Of a stretch of 64,000 nucleotides of DNA, positions 1 through 13,200 are shown one piece after another. The first letter of the stretch is position 1. Each line of letters begins with the position of its first letter. Source of the stretch: Panicum virgatum (lineage: Eukaryota > Streptophyta > Magnoliopsida > Poales > Poaceae); assembly GCF_016808335.1 (NCBI RefSeq), contig NC_053142.1, positions 51,703,992 to 51,767,991 on the forward strand, written 5' to 3'. Under the pieces are notes generated by a model that was given only the letters and a program-made list of their open reading frames with translations, was not told the origin of the DNA and searched no databases. The translations under genes were made by a program, and so were the position numbers.

Positions 1-1403
1 AAGGGTGAGTGTCACCCCTGTAGCGGATTTTGGTCCTCGAATGTATGATGTTTCCTCTGCGGGGGCGCGTCAGCGCACCCGCGGGTGTAGCCCCCGAGGC
101 CTTGGAGGAGTGTTTGCACTCGTCCAAGGGCTATAAACGTCGCCCTGCTTGGTTGCTTCACTGAGGTGGCCATCCAGCGTCTTTTTCAGCCGGCATCGGC
201 ACTCCTTTCAGCCAGCCTCGGCGTTTTTCGTGCTGGCACAGCGACCCAGTGTCTAGCTGAACCATCTGGCAGGCGCGCGTCAAGAGTGGGAGTTTTGGTT
301 CAACACGTGGTACTTCATAATCGACGGTCGTCGATCCGTTCGAGGGTGCGGCCTGAGCCGCGGTGTGCGAGGAGCCCCCGAGCCCCGGCCTGCGTAAAGG
401 CGTTCGGGGAACCCTTGACTTTTATTACGACCCTCGTTGCCCTTTCGCAGGGAGGAGGGGTGAAGCGCACCATGCTATCCATGCCCTGGCCGCGAGCTAT
501 GGCTGCTTCAGTGAGCTGTTATCGGGTAATTCAAGTGGGCGTCCGTGCCCCGTTCGATAAGGGTTGGCTCGTGGTCCGTGGACACATCACATAAAGCGCT
601 CATGAAGGTTCGCTAGGGGGGACTCGGACCCATTCGATAGGGTCCGAGGGCTCGATGCTCTCCCTCGATGGGATCCCCCTGCTAGGCACCCTCGACTGGC
701 CTTGAACACTGCGTATGATGTCTCGAACTCCGCGTTCGAGGGTAGCTTGTACGGCACATCCATGCAGTCCCTAACTCTAGTGATCTGGGGCGCCTGTCGA
801 ACCCTCGACGGGCCAGGCTTCGAACCCCTGATCAGTAAGGCCTCGGAATGAGGTTCCTTCGAGGGTGAAGAGCCCCCTAAAGGAATATTCCGTCATGGTT
901 CGAAAATGGCGCGGAGCGCAGGTCGTGCGCACAAGTCTTTCGCTGGTCGTGGGCGACGTGGCCTAGTACGTGCGGTGCAGTGCGGGCACGCCTTTTCAGG
1001 CGGCTGCCTTAGGAAGGCGAAGAGAAATGGGCGGCGGCTGACAGATAGTACAGTGCTACCGTTGCGCCGCGCCCGTCGGTTACCGCGCTGTAATTATTGT
1101 CAAGTGGGCGCGTGTGAGACTCCGCGGTAGTGGGGCCCAGCCATTAGCGACAGCAAAATCTACCGCATTGAATGCGGCGGATTCGGGCCATGGTGGCGTA
1201 TCCGCCCGTTTTGATGAATAAAAACAGGGAAGGAGGGATTGTTCGGGCTCACTTGGCTATTTTGCCTTTGTCTTCCCTGCCTTTTGTGCCTCCCCTGCAT
1301 CCTGAGCCCAGAGCCAAGAGCGAGAGGAGGAAGAAGGAAAGAGCGAAAGCGCACCTTAGCCGCCGCAAAGCTCGCCTTCCCGCACCCCCAACGGTTCGAA
1401 GCG
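1..1403. other. Non-coding leader between the antisense ORF and the (unseen) 3' LTR of the Tat element
   Basis: This GC-rich stretch has no supported gene. It contains repeated 'ctcgaggg/ccctcga'-type words, as the rest of the element does, and a TATA-like 'ctataaac' near 130 that could belong to transcription of the + strand ORF. Short ORFs on both strands look like chance. It is assigned to the retrotransposon by position only. Confidence 0.45.
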
Positions 1404-4400
1404 ATGTCGGATGTCCAGGAGCCGTTGTCGTGGGGAAAGTCCACCGCCACCGAGGCGGTTTTGGAGCAGCTGGTCGACGATAGGCTGCTGCCGGTGAACG
1501 TCAACTCGGAGCCGCCGGCATGGATCCCCCCGCGGCCAGAGGAGACCGAACCGAATCCCCCCGAGGGCTACGTCGTGAGTCTCGTGCGACTCCACGAGCG
1601 GGGAATTAGCGTCCCCGTCGGCAGATTCGTGCAGGCGCTGTGCGGGTACTACTGGGTGGAGCTGCACAACTTTGGTCCCAACTCCATCTCACAGGCGGCG
1701 GTCTTCGTCACTGTTTGCGAGGGGTATCTGGGTATCGAGGCGCACTGGGATCTGTGGATCCATTTGTTCCGTGGAGAGCTCTTCATCGAGAATGTGCGGG
1801 GCGAGCCGAAGAGCTTCGCCCGCGCCGGCGGTCTGATGCTCCACTTGCGCCCAACCCAGAGGAGTTTGTACATCCCCAACAGGATGACAACGAACAACGC
1901 TGGGTGGACTCGATGGTGGTTTTACCTGCGCAACTTCGGCAACCGCCTCCCGGCGTTCACCAATAAGGTGCTTTGGGAGAGGCCGGAGAAGTGGGACTGG
2001 GGGGTATCGCCCCCAGCGCATCAGGCTAGGCTCGAAGTGCTCACCGAGGCGTTGCGGCACCTGGCGAGGAAGGGGTTGACGGCGGCAGCCGTCATCGCGA
2101 ACTTTCACCGGCAGAGGGTGATTCCTCTCATGGAGAGGAGCCTGCCAATTTTCGATCCCACCCCCGAGGCCCGGGCCTCGGGCTTGAGGACGTCGCTCGT
2201 GCTGCTCCCCCATGACATCGCTGCCCGGAGGGCGAGGAACACGGTGGCGGAGTTTCCTGACAACCCCGAGGATCTTTGGAAGATCAAGATGCGCCCCGAT
2301 GCGGGGTACCTTTCTGTGGTGAGTTCCAGTTTCAAATCGTTACTAATTTGTGCTCCTCCTCTCCCCACTCCCTAATTCTGACTTGGTTGCATTTCGCAGG
2401 GGTTGAGCCACAGGGGCTACATCTCGAGGCCTCCGGTCCCGAAGGAACGCGAAGTCAACCGCCTGCACGCAGAGGCGGTGAAGAAGCAGAAGGACGCGGC
2501 GGAGGCGGCCACCGCCAGGAAGAGGAAGAGGAAGGAAAAGCATGATAAGGCATGCAAAATTGCTCACGCGGAGGGGAAGCCATGGCCCACTACGCTCGAG
2601 TCCAGGAGGAGGGCTCCTCGGATGCCGAGATCAACTTCTCGGACGACGACGCCGAAGTGGCGACAGGCGCGGGTTCCCCGCCGGTCTATCGAGGGGCTGG
2701 CGACGAGGATGTACCCGTGACGCTGGGTGAGGCGAGGATCACACCGGGGTCATTGGTGAATCCGCCCCTCGTAGGGGCGGAGCGGAGATCGCCCTCGCCA
2801 GCGACGGGACGAAGGTCGCCCACGCCGGCAGCGGGCGGGAGGTCATTTGCGCCCGCGACAGGACAGAGGTCGTCTCTACCGGCGATGGGTAGGGGGACTC
2901 CCACGCCCGCGGTGTCGACGGGTGGCGGTGGGTCCGCAGCAAGTGCGGAGACGCCCGCGCAGACGGCTTCGACGCTCCAGGCCGATCCGAGGACGACGCC
3001 CTCGGGTCAGTCGTCGAGAGGTGTCAGTGTGCTGCGGGCCCGATGGAGCGGCTCGGGCAAGCGCAGTATGAGCGCCCGATCAGGGTGAGTGGTTTTGATT
3101 TTATCCTTCACATTTGTTTAATTGGCCCCCCAATCCTGCTGACTTCAGCGCTTCTTCCCCGGTTACCAGCTCCGGGGCCATCGCCAGGGATGCAGCACTG
3201 CTTGCGCCGAACAAGGCCCTCAAGACCGGAGCGCGTGCCACACCGCACACGGCGCCGCAGCCCCTGCCCGTCATGGACATTGTGGCGGAGGCCGCGAAGC
3301 TCCAGGAGGCGATCGCTCGAGGGGCCCAGAAGGCCCAACAGGCTCGAGCGCCAGAGAGCAGGGGCGACGCTGTCCAGGGCGGCGCTGTAACGGGCGCTCA
3401 GGCTGATGCCGAGGGGGAGATCTGTGACACCCTAGGTGTCTGCACAGTAGTTGTGTATCTATTGTATGCATCATGTGATTGAATTGCTTGAAAAAGGATC
3501 TTTTTGTAAATATAAAGGTTATATGTGTAATTATGATTTTATGCAAGGTCCTTTTTATAGTTATATTTGAATAGGTTGTGGAATTATAGCTTTTGTGGAG
3601 GGTGTTTTTGCAAAATTTAGTGCAATCATTGCATGGCAGGAAATCTTTCATTTCAGTCTAAGTTTAAAGTGAAATTGCATTGAAAAAGACAAAATTCCTT
3701 GGAATTCAAAATCCCTCCTATGTTTTCAAAAATATCTCTTGAATCTTTGATCAAATAAATTTTTGCACAACATCAAAGTTGTAGATCTTGAAAAATGGAA
3801 CAACTTTTATGTTGGGCACTTTTTTATTTGAGCCCTATTTTAAAAGTTATCTCTATTTTACAGTTGGGTCCTTGGAATTTTTGGTAATTGCAAATCAGCC
3901 CATTTTCCCCTTCCTCCAGCCTGCTTACCTGCTCTGCTTCTCACCGCCGTGGGGCAGCGCCGCCCACCGCGCTGGGCCGCCCCCAGGCCACCTCCTGCTT
4001 GCTAAGCACTCCACACGTCGCGCCTGAGCATTCCTCGCCGCTCTTGCTCTCGCGCTGGTGCCCTCTCTGCTCTGCCACACGCCCTAGGCCGCCCGCCGAT
4101 TGCCACCTCGCCGAGCCGTGGCTGGCCCGCTGTAGAACCCCGGAGCTCTATCTCGCACGCGCTCCAGAACCAGTGGCACCCCTGCACTCTATTCCGCACG
4201 CTCTCTCTCCGTTTCCCCGACCCCAAACCCTAGAACACCACCGCCTCCGCCATGGCCGCCGTCTTCCTCTGAGCTCACCGTCGAACCCACTCCTCCGCCC
4301 TTCCCCGCCCTCAATTAACCCCGCCAATCGCTTCGCCTCACTCCCGCGCAGCTCACGGGCAATTCCTTCTCGCCCAGAACCCACCGGAGCCCCCTCGCCG

Positions 4401-7400
4401 TCGTAGCCCGAGCTCCGCCGCCACCTGCTCACCATGGAGCTCATAGCTCCGGACCTCCTCCGCTCAATCCAACCCCTCCACTAGATCCGCCTCGCCCTCG
4501 CACAACTAGTCAACCTCTTCTCATCGACCATCTTCCACCAGAGCGCCGACTCCGTCAACGTAGATCGCCGGCGACCGCCGTGCTCCGCAGACCCGTCTCC
4601 TCCGACCCTCTCCCGACGCGCCAAGGACACCAGGAGGTCCTCCTTGGCCTGCTCTCCATTTCCCCCAACCCCACCCTCGCCGCCGGCGACTCCTCTCGCC
4701 GGTAAAGGCCGGCCAACCCTTCTCTGTTTTCCTTCCCCAGTCAAGGACCTCGAGTTTGAAATTCAAGAAACACCAGGGGGTTATTTGAATAGCTTGTGAC
4801 TCATATGAATAGTAGCAGCAAGGGCTTATTTGTTACTTCTAGCTGTAAATTTGAAATTCAATAGAAATTCGTAGAAAATTCGTAAATTAGCAAATCTAGT
4901 TGTTCTGGAATCCTTGTGTAAATCTCTATGCAGTAGAATCAAAATAGGATGGATGTTTGTTGAAAGTTTTTGCTGTACAAATTGATTTGTGGCACTAGGT
5001 ATATAAAGACTAGTTGTTTATTCTTTTTCTTAATTATTGTTTGAAGCCTTGTTATGCTCTGAAATTTTTATGGTGGTTTGTTCATATGACACTAGTGTTG
5101 ATATAAAAAATTTCGTGGTCAGTTCTCATGTGTAGATTTTTCTTTGATTTAATCTTTGTTTAGTAGACTTTAGTTATGATAAATAATTTATGTTGATGAT
5201 AAATCATGAAAATATTAATGAGTGTTCTTTTTGAATATTTTAGCTTTTACATGAAGTTTGAGAACCAGTTCATGACTAGAACAGAAGTTAAAATTGAATC
5301 TTCTTAGATTCATATCTGTTTTGTTTATTTTCTCAGAATTAATTATTTGTATATAAAATCATAAAAATTTCACAGTAGCTAATTCATCCCTGTGTAGACC
5401 TACTTTTAAATTTTGAGCTTCTTTTTCTCTCTGGTTTAACTTGTGTAATTCAATCTTGTTCTAGGTGTTGTCTGAATGAATGAATTGTTCTCAATAAATG
5501 GCTATATGTTTTGGCATGAAGTTTACATGATAGCTTACTCTGTTCATATTCTGTTTAGTGTAATTTTTTCTAAATTTATTACTGTTTGTGCTCTGAGTTG
5601 TTTATTTATTAATAAACCATGATTTAATTGCTATAGGAAACTACTCTCACTTGTTTAGGAAGTTAGTATAGCTTTCTTGTGCTGTTGATCATGATGCCTT
5701 GTGTAGTTAGATATGTTGAGTTACTACTCTATAAACGATTGCACATGTGTGTATTAATTTTGTTTCCTTAGCTTCACCACATTGTGTGTTTTTAATACTG
5801 TTCTTGCATTACATATAGATACGACTGCTTTGTCGGACGGGACGTACGAGCTGATCCCGGATTCCGAAGGAGGTGATCTCGAGGCTCAAGCGAACACTGT
5901 TGTACTAACTGAAGCCCCAGACCAAAGTTCGGAAGAGCCCAGGGCTGAAATAGTTAGTGACTACTGAGAAGGCAAGCCCCGGACATAACCTATATTTCAA
6001 ATTATTACCTTTACTGTTATTACTTACTTGTGCATTTACAGTTCTTAGGATTTGAATTGAAACCCTAGATGCATGATCCTAGGAACCTATGTACTGAACA
6101 CTAGAACTAAGTTCGAATAATTGCTAAGCTTATAGGACTGGTAAAAGTCGAGTGATTGCCTGTCACTCGCGTGCTCTATAGGAATTGCTTGTTTACTTTT
6201 CGTTATCAATATAAGGACGACGGACGGGGTTGTGTTTCGATATCATGACCTTGTGTGAAGACCCCGTCTGTGTTGATGAACTTGTTAAGGTCGCGGTGTG
6301 TGGTAGTGCTGGTTAAGTTTTTGAACGTACTAGCCACATGCCGTAAATATAGTACGCGGTAAGCCTAGTAACCGATTGGACCGGGGAGTTGATATATTGA
6401 CACTCTCTCTTTAGAGATAGGTTTTTATGTTTATGTTGATCAACACCACGACTAGGAGGGACAAGGTTGGACCTTGGAGCCCTGTAGTCGGGGAGAGTGT
6501 TCCTATCCACAAGCCAGAAAGAAAGTCAAACGGTTGTTTGGGAACGACCCGACGGTGTTCCAAACGTGTGTGTAAGGTCTGCCTGGCCAGGTTAACAAAT
6601 TCGATTCGAATCGTCTGCTTCCCACACTTTGGGACTGCTTGATCTCTTTGCCGCACAGAGTAATAAGAGCAACATTATGATATTCAATTTTGATGTTTGC
6701 TTCAAGATCTACCATGATTGGATAGTAGTTGCTTACATAGAATGGTTAATCAACTAGAATCTTGGAAGCTAAAACTTGAAAGTAAGGACCTACTCTTTAT
6801 TGCTTTTCAGCAAAAGGAAAATCAGAGCCTCACAGAACCTTGCATAGTCTAGCTAAAGTGGGCTACGTATACCCGTTGACGGTTAAGTCTTGCTGAGTAT
6901 TAGAATACTTAGCCTTGCTGTTGAAACCCTTTTTCATGTATGAGTTTTGAGGATCAGATCGCTAGCTTGACCTATCCCTGCTCTTTGCCTCCTGGCTGGT
7001 CCGTAGAGTGGGATACGTCTTCGGCCGGCAATGACCCTGACGAGTGATACCATGCTTGGGCTAGCCTGGTATTCTTTTGCGACATGTTGTAGCCGTCGTG
7101 TGTTATCTTCCGCTGTTTAAACTCTGAATCTTTACACTTATGGCTTGTATAACTGTTTTACTAAGTTTGGTTTTGTAATAATGGTTTGAACTGGTTTGTA
7201 ATTACTACTTGCTTGTGTTGTAAAATTGTGGTTGTAATATCTCTGGACTCGCCTTCGTGCGGGGTATGCTTGTTCGATCCGAGAACCGGTGGTTGTATCG
7301 GGACGTTACACGACAGACCAAGAATTGTTCTGTTTGAAGTGTGTTTGAGCTGGTGTTGCCTTTATGGTGATGGCCTGCCCACTTGAGCCGAGATAATTCA

Positions 7401-9164
7401 GGTGGTTCTGCAACAATGTCGGCCGGGGCGGCGCAAATGACGCCACCCAGCCGGACGTCGAGATCGGGGCCGGTCGGGACGACGCGGATAGTGCCGCCCG
7501 GCCGGTAGTAGGAGAAGGGGAAACTGGTGGGGGGGCGCAGGAACGCCCCGCCAGCCAAATAGGGGTGGAGACCCTCGTCCTCGAGCCCCCGAGGGCTGGG
7601 GTCGAGGGTGTCGCAGAGGAGTCGGCACCAGGGGCGCCGGCAAAGGAGGAAACCTTCATCCCGGAGCCTGCGGGGGCCCGGGACGACGGGGTTATTGCGG
7701 CGGTGACGGCGCAAGCGGCGCCGGAGAACGTGGCACCGGTGGTGCAACTGCCGGAGAGCAGCGAGGAGTACGGGGACCCGAGGGACATTGAACCTGTTGC
7801 TGCTGCTGGCACCGCCGACCGGGTTGCCGAGTTCACGTCGGCCTCCGAGGAGGTACTCAATGCAGGGACGTCCGAGGGGCCCCGTCCCGGGGCGATCGTC
7901 CAGTCCGGGGTCCCTCTGGAGTTTCTCCGCTGCGAGCAGGAGGACGAAGCCATCTGGAAGACGCAGATCGAGGCCAGCTCCCAGATTCTGGGCCACCTCG
8001 ACCGCGCCTTGGAGGTTCATAGAACGACGGATTTCAAGATCAGCCAGGTAGGTGGCTCTCTCCCCGGAATCGTTAGTATTTGGCCTTGATTTTGTTCATT
8101 TCATTCATGCTCTTCCACTTGCAGCGGCTGAGGGACATCTCACGCAAAAAGAGCGACGAGCTGAACTGGCTGTACTCCCAGATGCGCTGGCTTGGGCAGC
8201 ACAATGCTGACTTGGTGCTGAAGAACATCGACGCCAACACCAAGATGACAGATCTGGGGGCGCGTCAGCAGGCGCTAGAGGAAGAGTTGGCGCGAACCGC
8301 CGGCGAGCGCGACGTCCAGACGGCCGCGGTAGAGCAGAAGGCTCAGGAAGCCGAGGCGCGGACTGCCGAGCTGCAGCGTGTGAGGGCAGCGCTCGAGCAA
8401 AAGGAGGTCGAGCTCGAGCACAAGGAGGCCGAGCTCCAAGGCAAGGAGGCCGAGCTCCAACGCGAGAAGGCGACCGTCGCCACGCTTTCCGGGACCCTTG
8501 AGGAAAAGGGCAAAGCCCTCGAGGAAAAGGAGGTGGCCATCCGGAACGCGGAAGTCGCCCTCAAGTAGAAGGAGGACTCCCTATCCTCGCTCGAAGAGGC
8601 CGCCCGAGTCCAGCAGGAGGAAGCGCAAAAGAATATCACGGGTGAGTGCTCGAGATTTCGCCTTTGTCAGATCCTAATTCATCGCAGCTTATCTTGGTTC
8701 TTTTGACCAGAGCTGAGGCAGAGAGTGGCGGACGAGACTGTGGCGAAGGAGGCAGTCAGCACCGCGCTCATGGCGGCACAGGCTGAATATACAGACCTGG
8801 AGCGGACTGCTGTGAGCGTGTGCCAGGAGCTCGAGGGGGAGGGCGCCGTGTCTGGTAGCTCGGTGATCAGCCGCCTGCGAGCGCTAGGTGGTCGGATCGT
8901 CGAGCACGACAAGAGCACCTTCCGCCTTGGTGTCCTGCGAGCCCTCGCCGTGGCCTCGACGCACTACATCATGGACCTCCAGAGGGTGTCGTCCCAACCG
9001 ACGCCGATGCGGATGCTACGTCGACCATCGTGGATGACACTGACACCGACGCCGCCGCCGAGGAGTTCGCCACCGTTCTGGCCGCGAAGCTAGAAGCCGA
9101 CATCCCCCCCATAGCCGAATTCGATGCCGCTGAAGACCCGCACAGGGGGGATGATAACCTGTAG
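1404..9164 (+). pseudogene. Antisense additional ORF of the Tat element (Transposase_28-type domain plus coiled coil), broken
   Basis: Five exons can be joined: 1404-2318, 2400-3084, 3170-8047 (containing the solo LTR 3423-7415), 8125-8641 and 8711-9164, each with GT donors and AG acceptors. Exon 1 encodes the conserved plant domain; landmarks include 'GYVVSLVRLHERGISVPVGR' and 'LWIHLFRGELF'. Exon 2 is basic, then acidic and Ser/Pro rich. Exon 4 is a long heptad-like coiled coil with repeated 'KEAELQ' units. Exon 5 is also helical and ends at the TAG at 9162. Damage: a frame change near 2575 (basic to acidic segment), the LTR insertion, an in-frame TAG at about 8566 and a one-base shift near 8985. 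The reading frame resumes after the LTR in the expected phase. Function of this protein family is not established; the GTP-free, DNA-binding or capsid-like roles sometimes guessed cannot be judged here. No intact product is expected. Confidence 0.8.
3423..7415 (+). mobile_element. Solo LTR of a Del/Tekay-type Ty3/gypsy element inserted in the antisense ORF
   Basis: The block starts with TGTGACACC and ends near 'gttctgcaaca'. It is AT-rich with scattered GC patches and interrupts the third exon of the extra ORF; the exon frame continues directly at 7415. No gag or pol sequence lies inside, so it is an LTR without its body. A length of about 4 kb fits the long LTRs of the Del/Tekay chromovirus group; this assignment is from memory of the family. 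The flanking 5-mers agatc and atgtc match at only three positions, so the target duplication is decayed or the edges are off by a few bases. Another possible end is the 'gggacgttaca' at 7310. Confidence 0.6.
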
Positions 9165-9185
9165 GTAGTCTGGGCCTCGGAGCTG

Positions 9186-10185
9186 TGATGGCTCAGGTTT
9201 TTAATAGCCAATTTAGGGTAATTAGAACTAAATCATGCATCATTACATAGGAAACCTTGAATTAATGCATGTGTATGCATGAATGCCTATATGTATGTGT
9301 GTCTGTGTGTGTGTTTGAACACAGGGGAGAACACTTAAATAACTTTTGAACCAAGGCAAGTGTGCATATGAAATTGATTAGGCATCTCATTAACATCATG
9401 ATAAACCAAAGTTTAGTTGATGTAAAGGGGAGAAAATGAAGTTTTACACATGAAATGACGAGTTCTTCAAATTACAGCTTTTAAACATTTAAATCATCTT
9501 TCAAATCGTAACGAACAGGTATTAAAAATGAATTTTAAACTGTTGCTCAAATAAATTTTTGCCCAAAACCAATGTTATAGGTTTTCGAATGACGAACAAC
9601 TTTCGTGTTCAAAGTTTTTCGATTTGCCACACAAAAATGGGAGGAAAAGTTGATTTCCGAAGTGTATATGATATTTTCAAATACACTCAAGTTTTAAATT
9701 TTATTTTTCAAACGAAGCCTCAAATGAAAAAGCGCCTAAAACGAAAGTTGTAGATCTCGAAATTTTAAGCAAGTTTGATATTCAAAAGTTTTTCATTTAA
9801 CCTTTGGAATAGGGATAAAAATGGAGTTTACAAACTGGAGTTTTGAACTTTGCTTTATTTACGAAACTGCCATTACTACCATCTCCTCCTGCTCTGCTCG
9901 CGCCGCCGCAGCTTCTCGGTGTCTGCGTCCACGCGTCGCCGTGCCGCTGCCCTCGCCGTCGCTCAAGCCGTCCTCACCCGTTCACGATGCCAACTTCGAT
10001 TTCTCCTCTTCGCTTCGCATATTCCAGGGCCGAACTCCCTTCTTTCCGTCGCCCAGAGCGCTGCCGGCGCCATAGCTGCCAGCTCGCCGTGGGGATCCCC
10101 TCTCCAGCCCTCCGCTGCCACAACTCTGCATCTAGGAAGCTCTCCCTCCTCCCACTGATGCTTACCGGCTCGTTCCCGCTCATCC
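9186..10185 (+). mobile_element. Truncated LTR fragment, related to the 3423-7415 LTR
   Basis: The segment begins TGTGATGGCTCAGG just after the stop of the extra ORF and stops before the pol terminus. It repeats the layout of the first kilobase of the larger LTR: an AT-rich start, the 'aaataaatttttgc' word followed by 'caacttt', then a GC-rich CT-biased patch (near 9890-10150; compare 3900-4400). No matching 3' part is present. It is either a truncated insertion or the remains of a larger nested element. Confidence 0.5.
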
Positions 10186-10244
10186 TTTATTGTTTCGGGA
10201 AATCGTAAATGCGAGTACAAACGATGTACAAATAGCTCGGAACT

Positions 10245-13200
10245 CTAAGGATATAAGCGACGTAGCTGCTGTATGTTCCAAGCATTGGTGAGGACTTCAC
10301 CGTTTTTATTCGCCATCTTGTACGTGTCGGGCTTGATCACCTCGGCGATGATGTATGGGCCTTCCCACTGTGGTGAGAGCTTGTGGCGGCCCCTGTTGTC
10401 TTGTCGAAGCCTCAGCACCAAGTCCCCTTTGTTGAGGTCTCGGCGCCGAACTCTCTGCGCTTATTATCTTCGCAGGGACTGCTGATAGCGCGCAGAGTAT
10501 AGGAGCGCCACGTCTCGAGCCTTGTCCACTTGATCCAGCGAGTCCTCACGGGCTTGCTGGCTCTGCTGCTCTTGGTAGGCCTTGAGCCTCGGTGACCCAT
10601 ACTCCAGGTCCGTGGGGAGCATGGCCTCGGCGCCATAAACGAGGAAGAACGGGGTAAAGCCCGTGGCTCTGCTTGGGGTCATCCTCAAGCTCCAAATAAT
10701 CAAGGGTAGCTCTGTGAGCCACCTCCGGCCAAATTTGTTCAGCTTGTTGAAGATCCTTGGCTTCAGCCCTTGGAGGATCATGCCATTGGCACGCTCCACT
10801 TGCCCGTTCGTCTGTGGGAGCACCACAGCCGACCAGTCCACGCATATGTGGTAGCTGTCAAAGAATGCCAAGAATTTCTTGACTGTGAACTGGGTGCCGT
10901 TGTCGGTGATGATCGAGTTCGGGACCCCAAACCTGAAGACAATGTCAGTAAAGAACAGAACGGCTTGCTCGGATCTAATCTTGCCGATGGGTCGAGCCTC
11001 GATCCACTTGAAGAATTTGTCGATTGCTACCAACAAGTGGGTGAAGCCCCCGGGTGCCTTCTGCAGCGGGCCGACGAGGTCCAGCCCCCACACGGCAAAC
11101 GCCCTCGTGATGGGGATGGTCTGCAGAGCGTGGGCCGGGAGGTGCGTCTTTCGAGCGTAGAACTGGCAACCCTCGCAGGTCCACACGACGTCGGTGGCGT
11201 CGGCGATCGCGGTGGGCTAGTAAAAGCCTTGTCGAAACGCGTTACCCACGAGGGTGCACGACGCGGTGTGATGACCGCAGGTGCCAGCGTGGATGTCACG
11301 GATCAGCTCCTTGCCCTCGGGGATGGGGATGCATCGCTGCAAGACGCCCGAGGGACTGCGCTTGTATAGCTCGTCGTCGATTAGTATAGAGGACTTGGCC
11401 CGCCTAGCGAGGCGCCGCGCCTGAGCACGGTCCGAGGGTAGGATCCCTCGAATCATCCAGTCGAGGTACTGGGTGAGCCAATCTTGCGAAGTTAGGGCCT
11501 CGTCGATCTCCATTGCTTCGGCCTCGTCCATGGAGGATGTCTCGAAGTCAGCGTCCATGGGCTCGGCCTCGTCCGCCGGGGGGTTCCCGCCGGAGGGCCC
11601 GGCGTTCGAGAGGCCCGGTTCCGCCGGATCCTTGAATTTGATGGAGGGCTTGGTGATGTCGCGAGCGAAGATGTTCGGGGGACGGTGGTCCACCCTGACG
11701 CGATCTTGGCTAGTTCATCGGCATCTTCGTTGTACTTACGCGGGACATGATTGAGTTCTAGGCCGTCGAACTTGTCTTCGAGGCGGCGTACTGCATTGCA
11801 GTATGCCTCCATCTTCGGATCGTGGCAGCTAGACTCCTTCATCACTTGGTCAATGACGAGTTGAGAGTCGCCATCGAGGCGCTTGACACCGAGCTCGATG
11901 GCGATGCGGAGGCCACTGAGGAGGGCCTCGTACTCCGCCATATTGTTAGACGCAGGGAAGTGCAAAAGTATTAAGTATCATATGTGATCTCCGAGGGGTG
12001 AGATGAAGACGAGGCCAGCGCCGGCGCCGGTTTTCATCACCGACCCGTCAAAGTACACGGTCCAGCATTCAGCCTGGATTTGTGGTGGGGGTAGCTGAGT
12101 GTCCGTCCACTCAGCCACGAAGTCAGCCAAGACTTGGGACTTGATCGCTTTGCGGGGGGCGTAGGTGAGAGTTTCTCCCATCAGCTCCACGGACCATTTG
12201 GCAATTCTACCCTCGGCTTCCCTGTTGCGGACTATCTCTCCCAGAGGGAAAGACGAGACCATGGTGATGGGATGGGCCTCGAAGTAGTGGCGCAGCTTGC
12301 GCCGAACCAAAACCACTGCGTATAGCAGCTTCTGAATCTACGGATAGCGTGTCTTGGTTCCAAACAACACCTCGCTGATGTAGTACACCGGCCGTTGGAT
12401 AGGCAGAGCATGGCCCTACTCTTGTCTTTCGACAACGACCACCGCACTGACCACTTGGGTCGTCGCAGCTACGTACAGATAGAGGGGCTCGCCATCTACG
12501 GGTGGTGTGAGAATATGTGCATGAGTGAGTGATGCCTTCAGCTAGTCGAGGGCTTCTTGAGCTTCGGGGGTCCACGTGAAGCGCTCGGTTTTTCTCGGGA
12601 GTCGATATAGGGGCAAGCATTTCTCGCCGAGATGCGAGATGAATCGGCTGAGGGACGCTAGGCATCCCATGACCCTTTGTACCCCCTTTAGGTCTCGGAT
12701 CGGTCCCATCCGAGTGATGGCCAAGACTTTCTCAGGGTTGGGTTCGATGCCCCGTTGGGAGACAATGAAACCCAAGAGCATGCCTCGAGGGACTCCGAAC
12801 ACACACTTCTCGGGGTTGAGTTTTACCCCTTTGGCCCTTAGGCAATCGAATGCGATCCTGAGATCGGCTACCAGGTCGTCCGGCTTCCTGGATTTTATGA
12901 CGATGTCGTCGACTTATGCTTCTATGATCCGCCCAAGATGGTCCCCGAATACGTGGAGCATACACCGCTGATATATAGCTCCGGCGTTTCGGAGGCCAAA
13001 GGGCATCGTGACGTAGCAGTACATGCCGAAAGGTGTGATAAAAGAGGTCGCGAGCTGGTCGGACTCTTTCATCTTGATTTGGTGGTAACTGGAATAAGCA
13101 TCAAGAAAGGACAAAAGTTCACATCCCGCAGTTGAATATACGATTTGATCAATGCGCGGCAAAGGAAAGGGAACCTTCGGACATGCCATATTTAAACTAG

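Noticed and set aside
1239..1403. Upstream extension of the antisense ORF to the ATG at 1239
   Set aside because: The conserved protein begins MSDVQEPLSW at 1404; the extension is Leu/Arg-rich and has no support.
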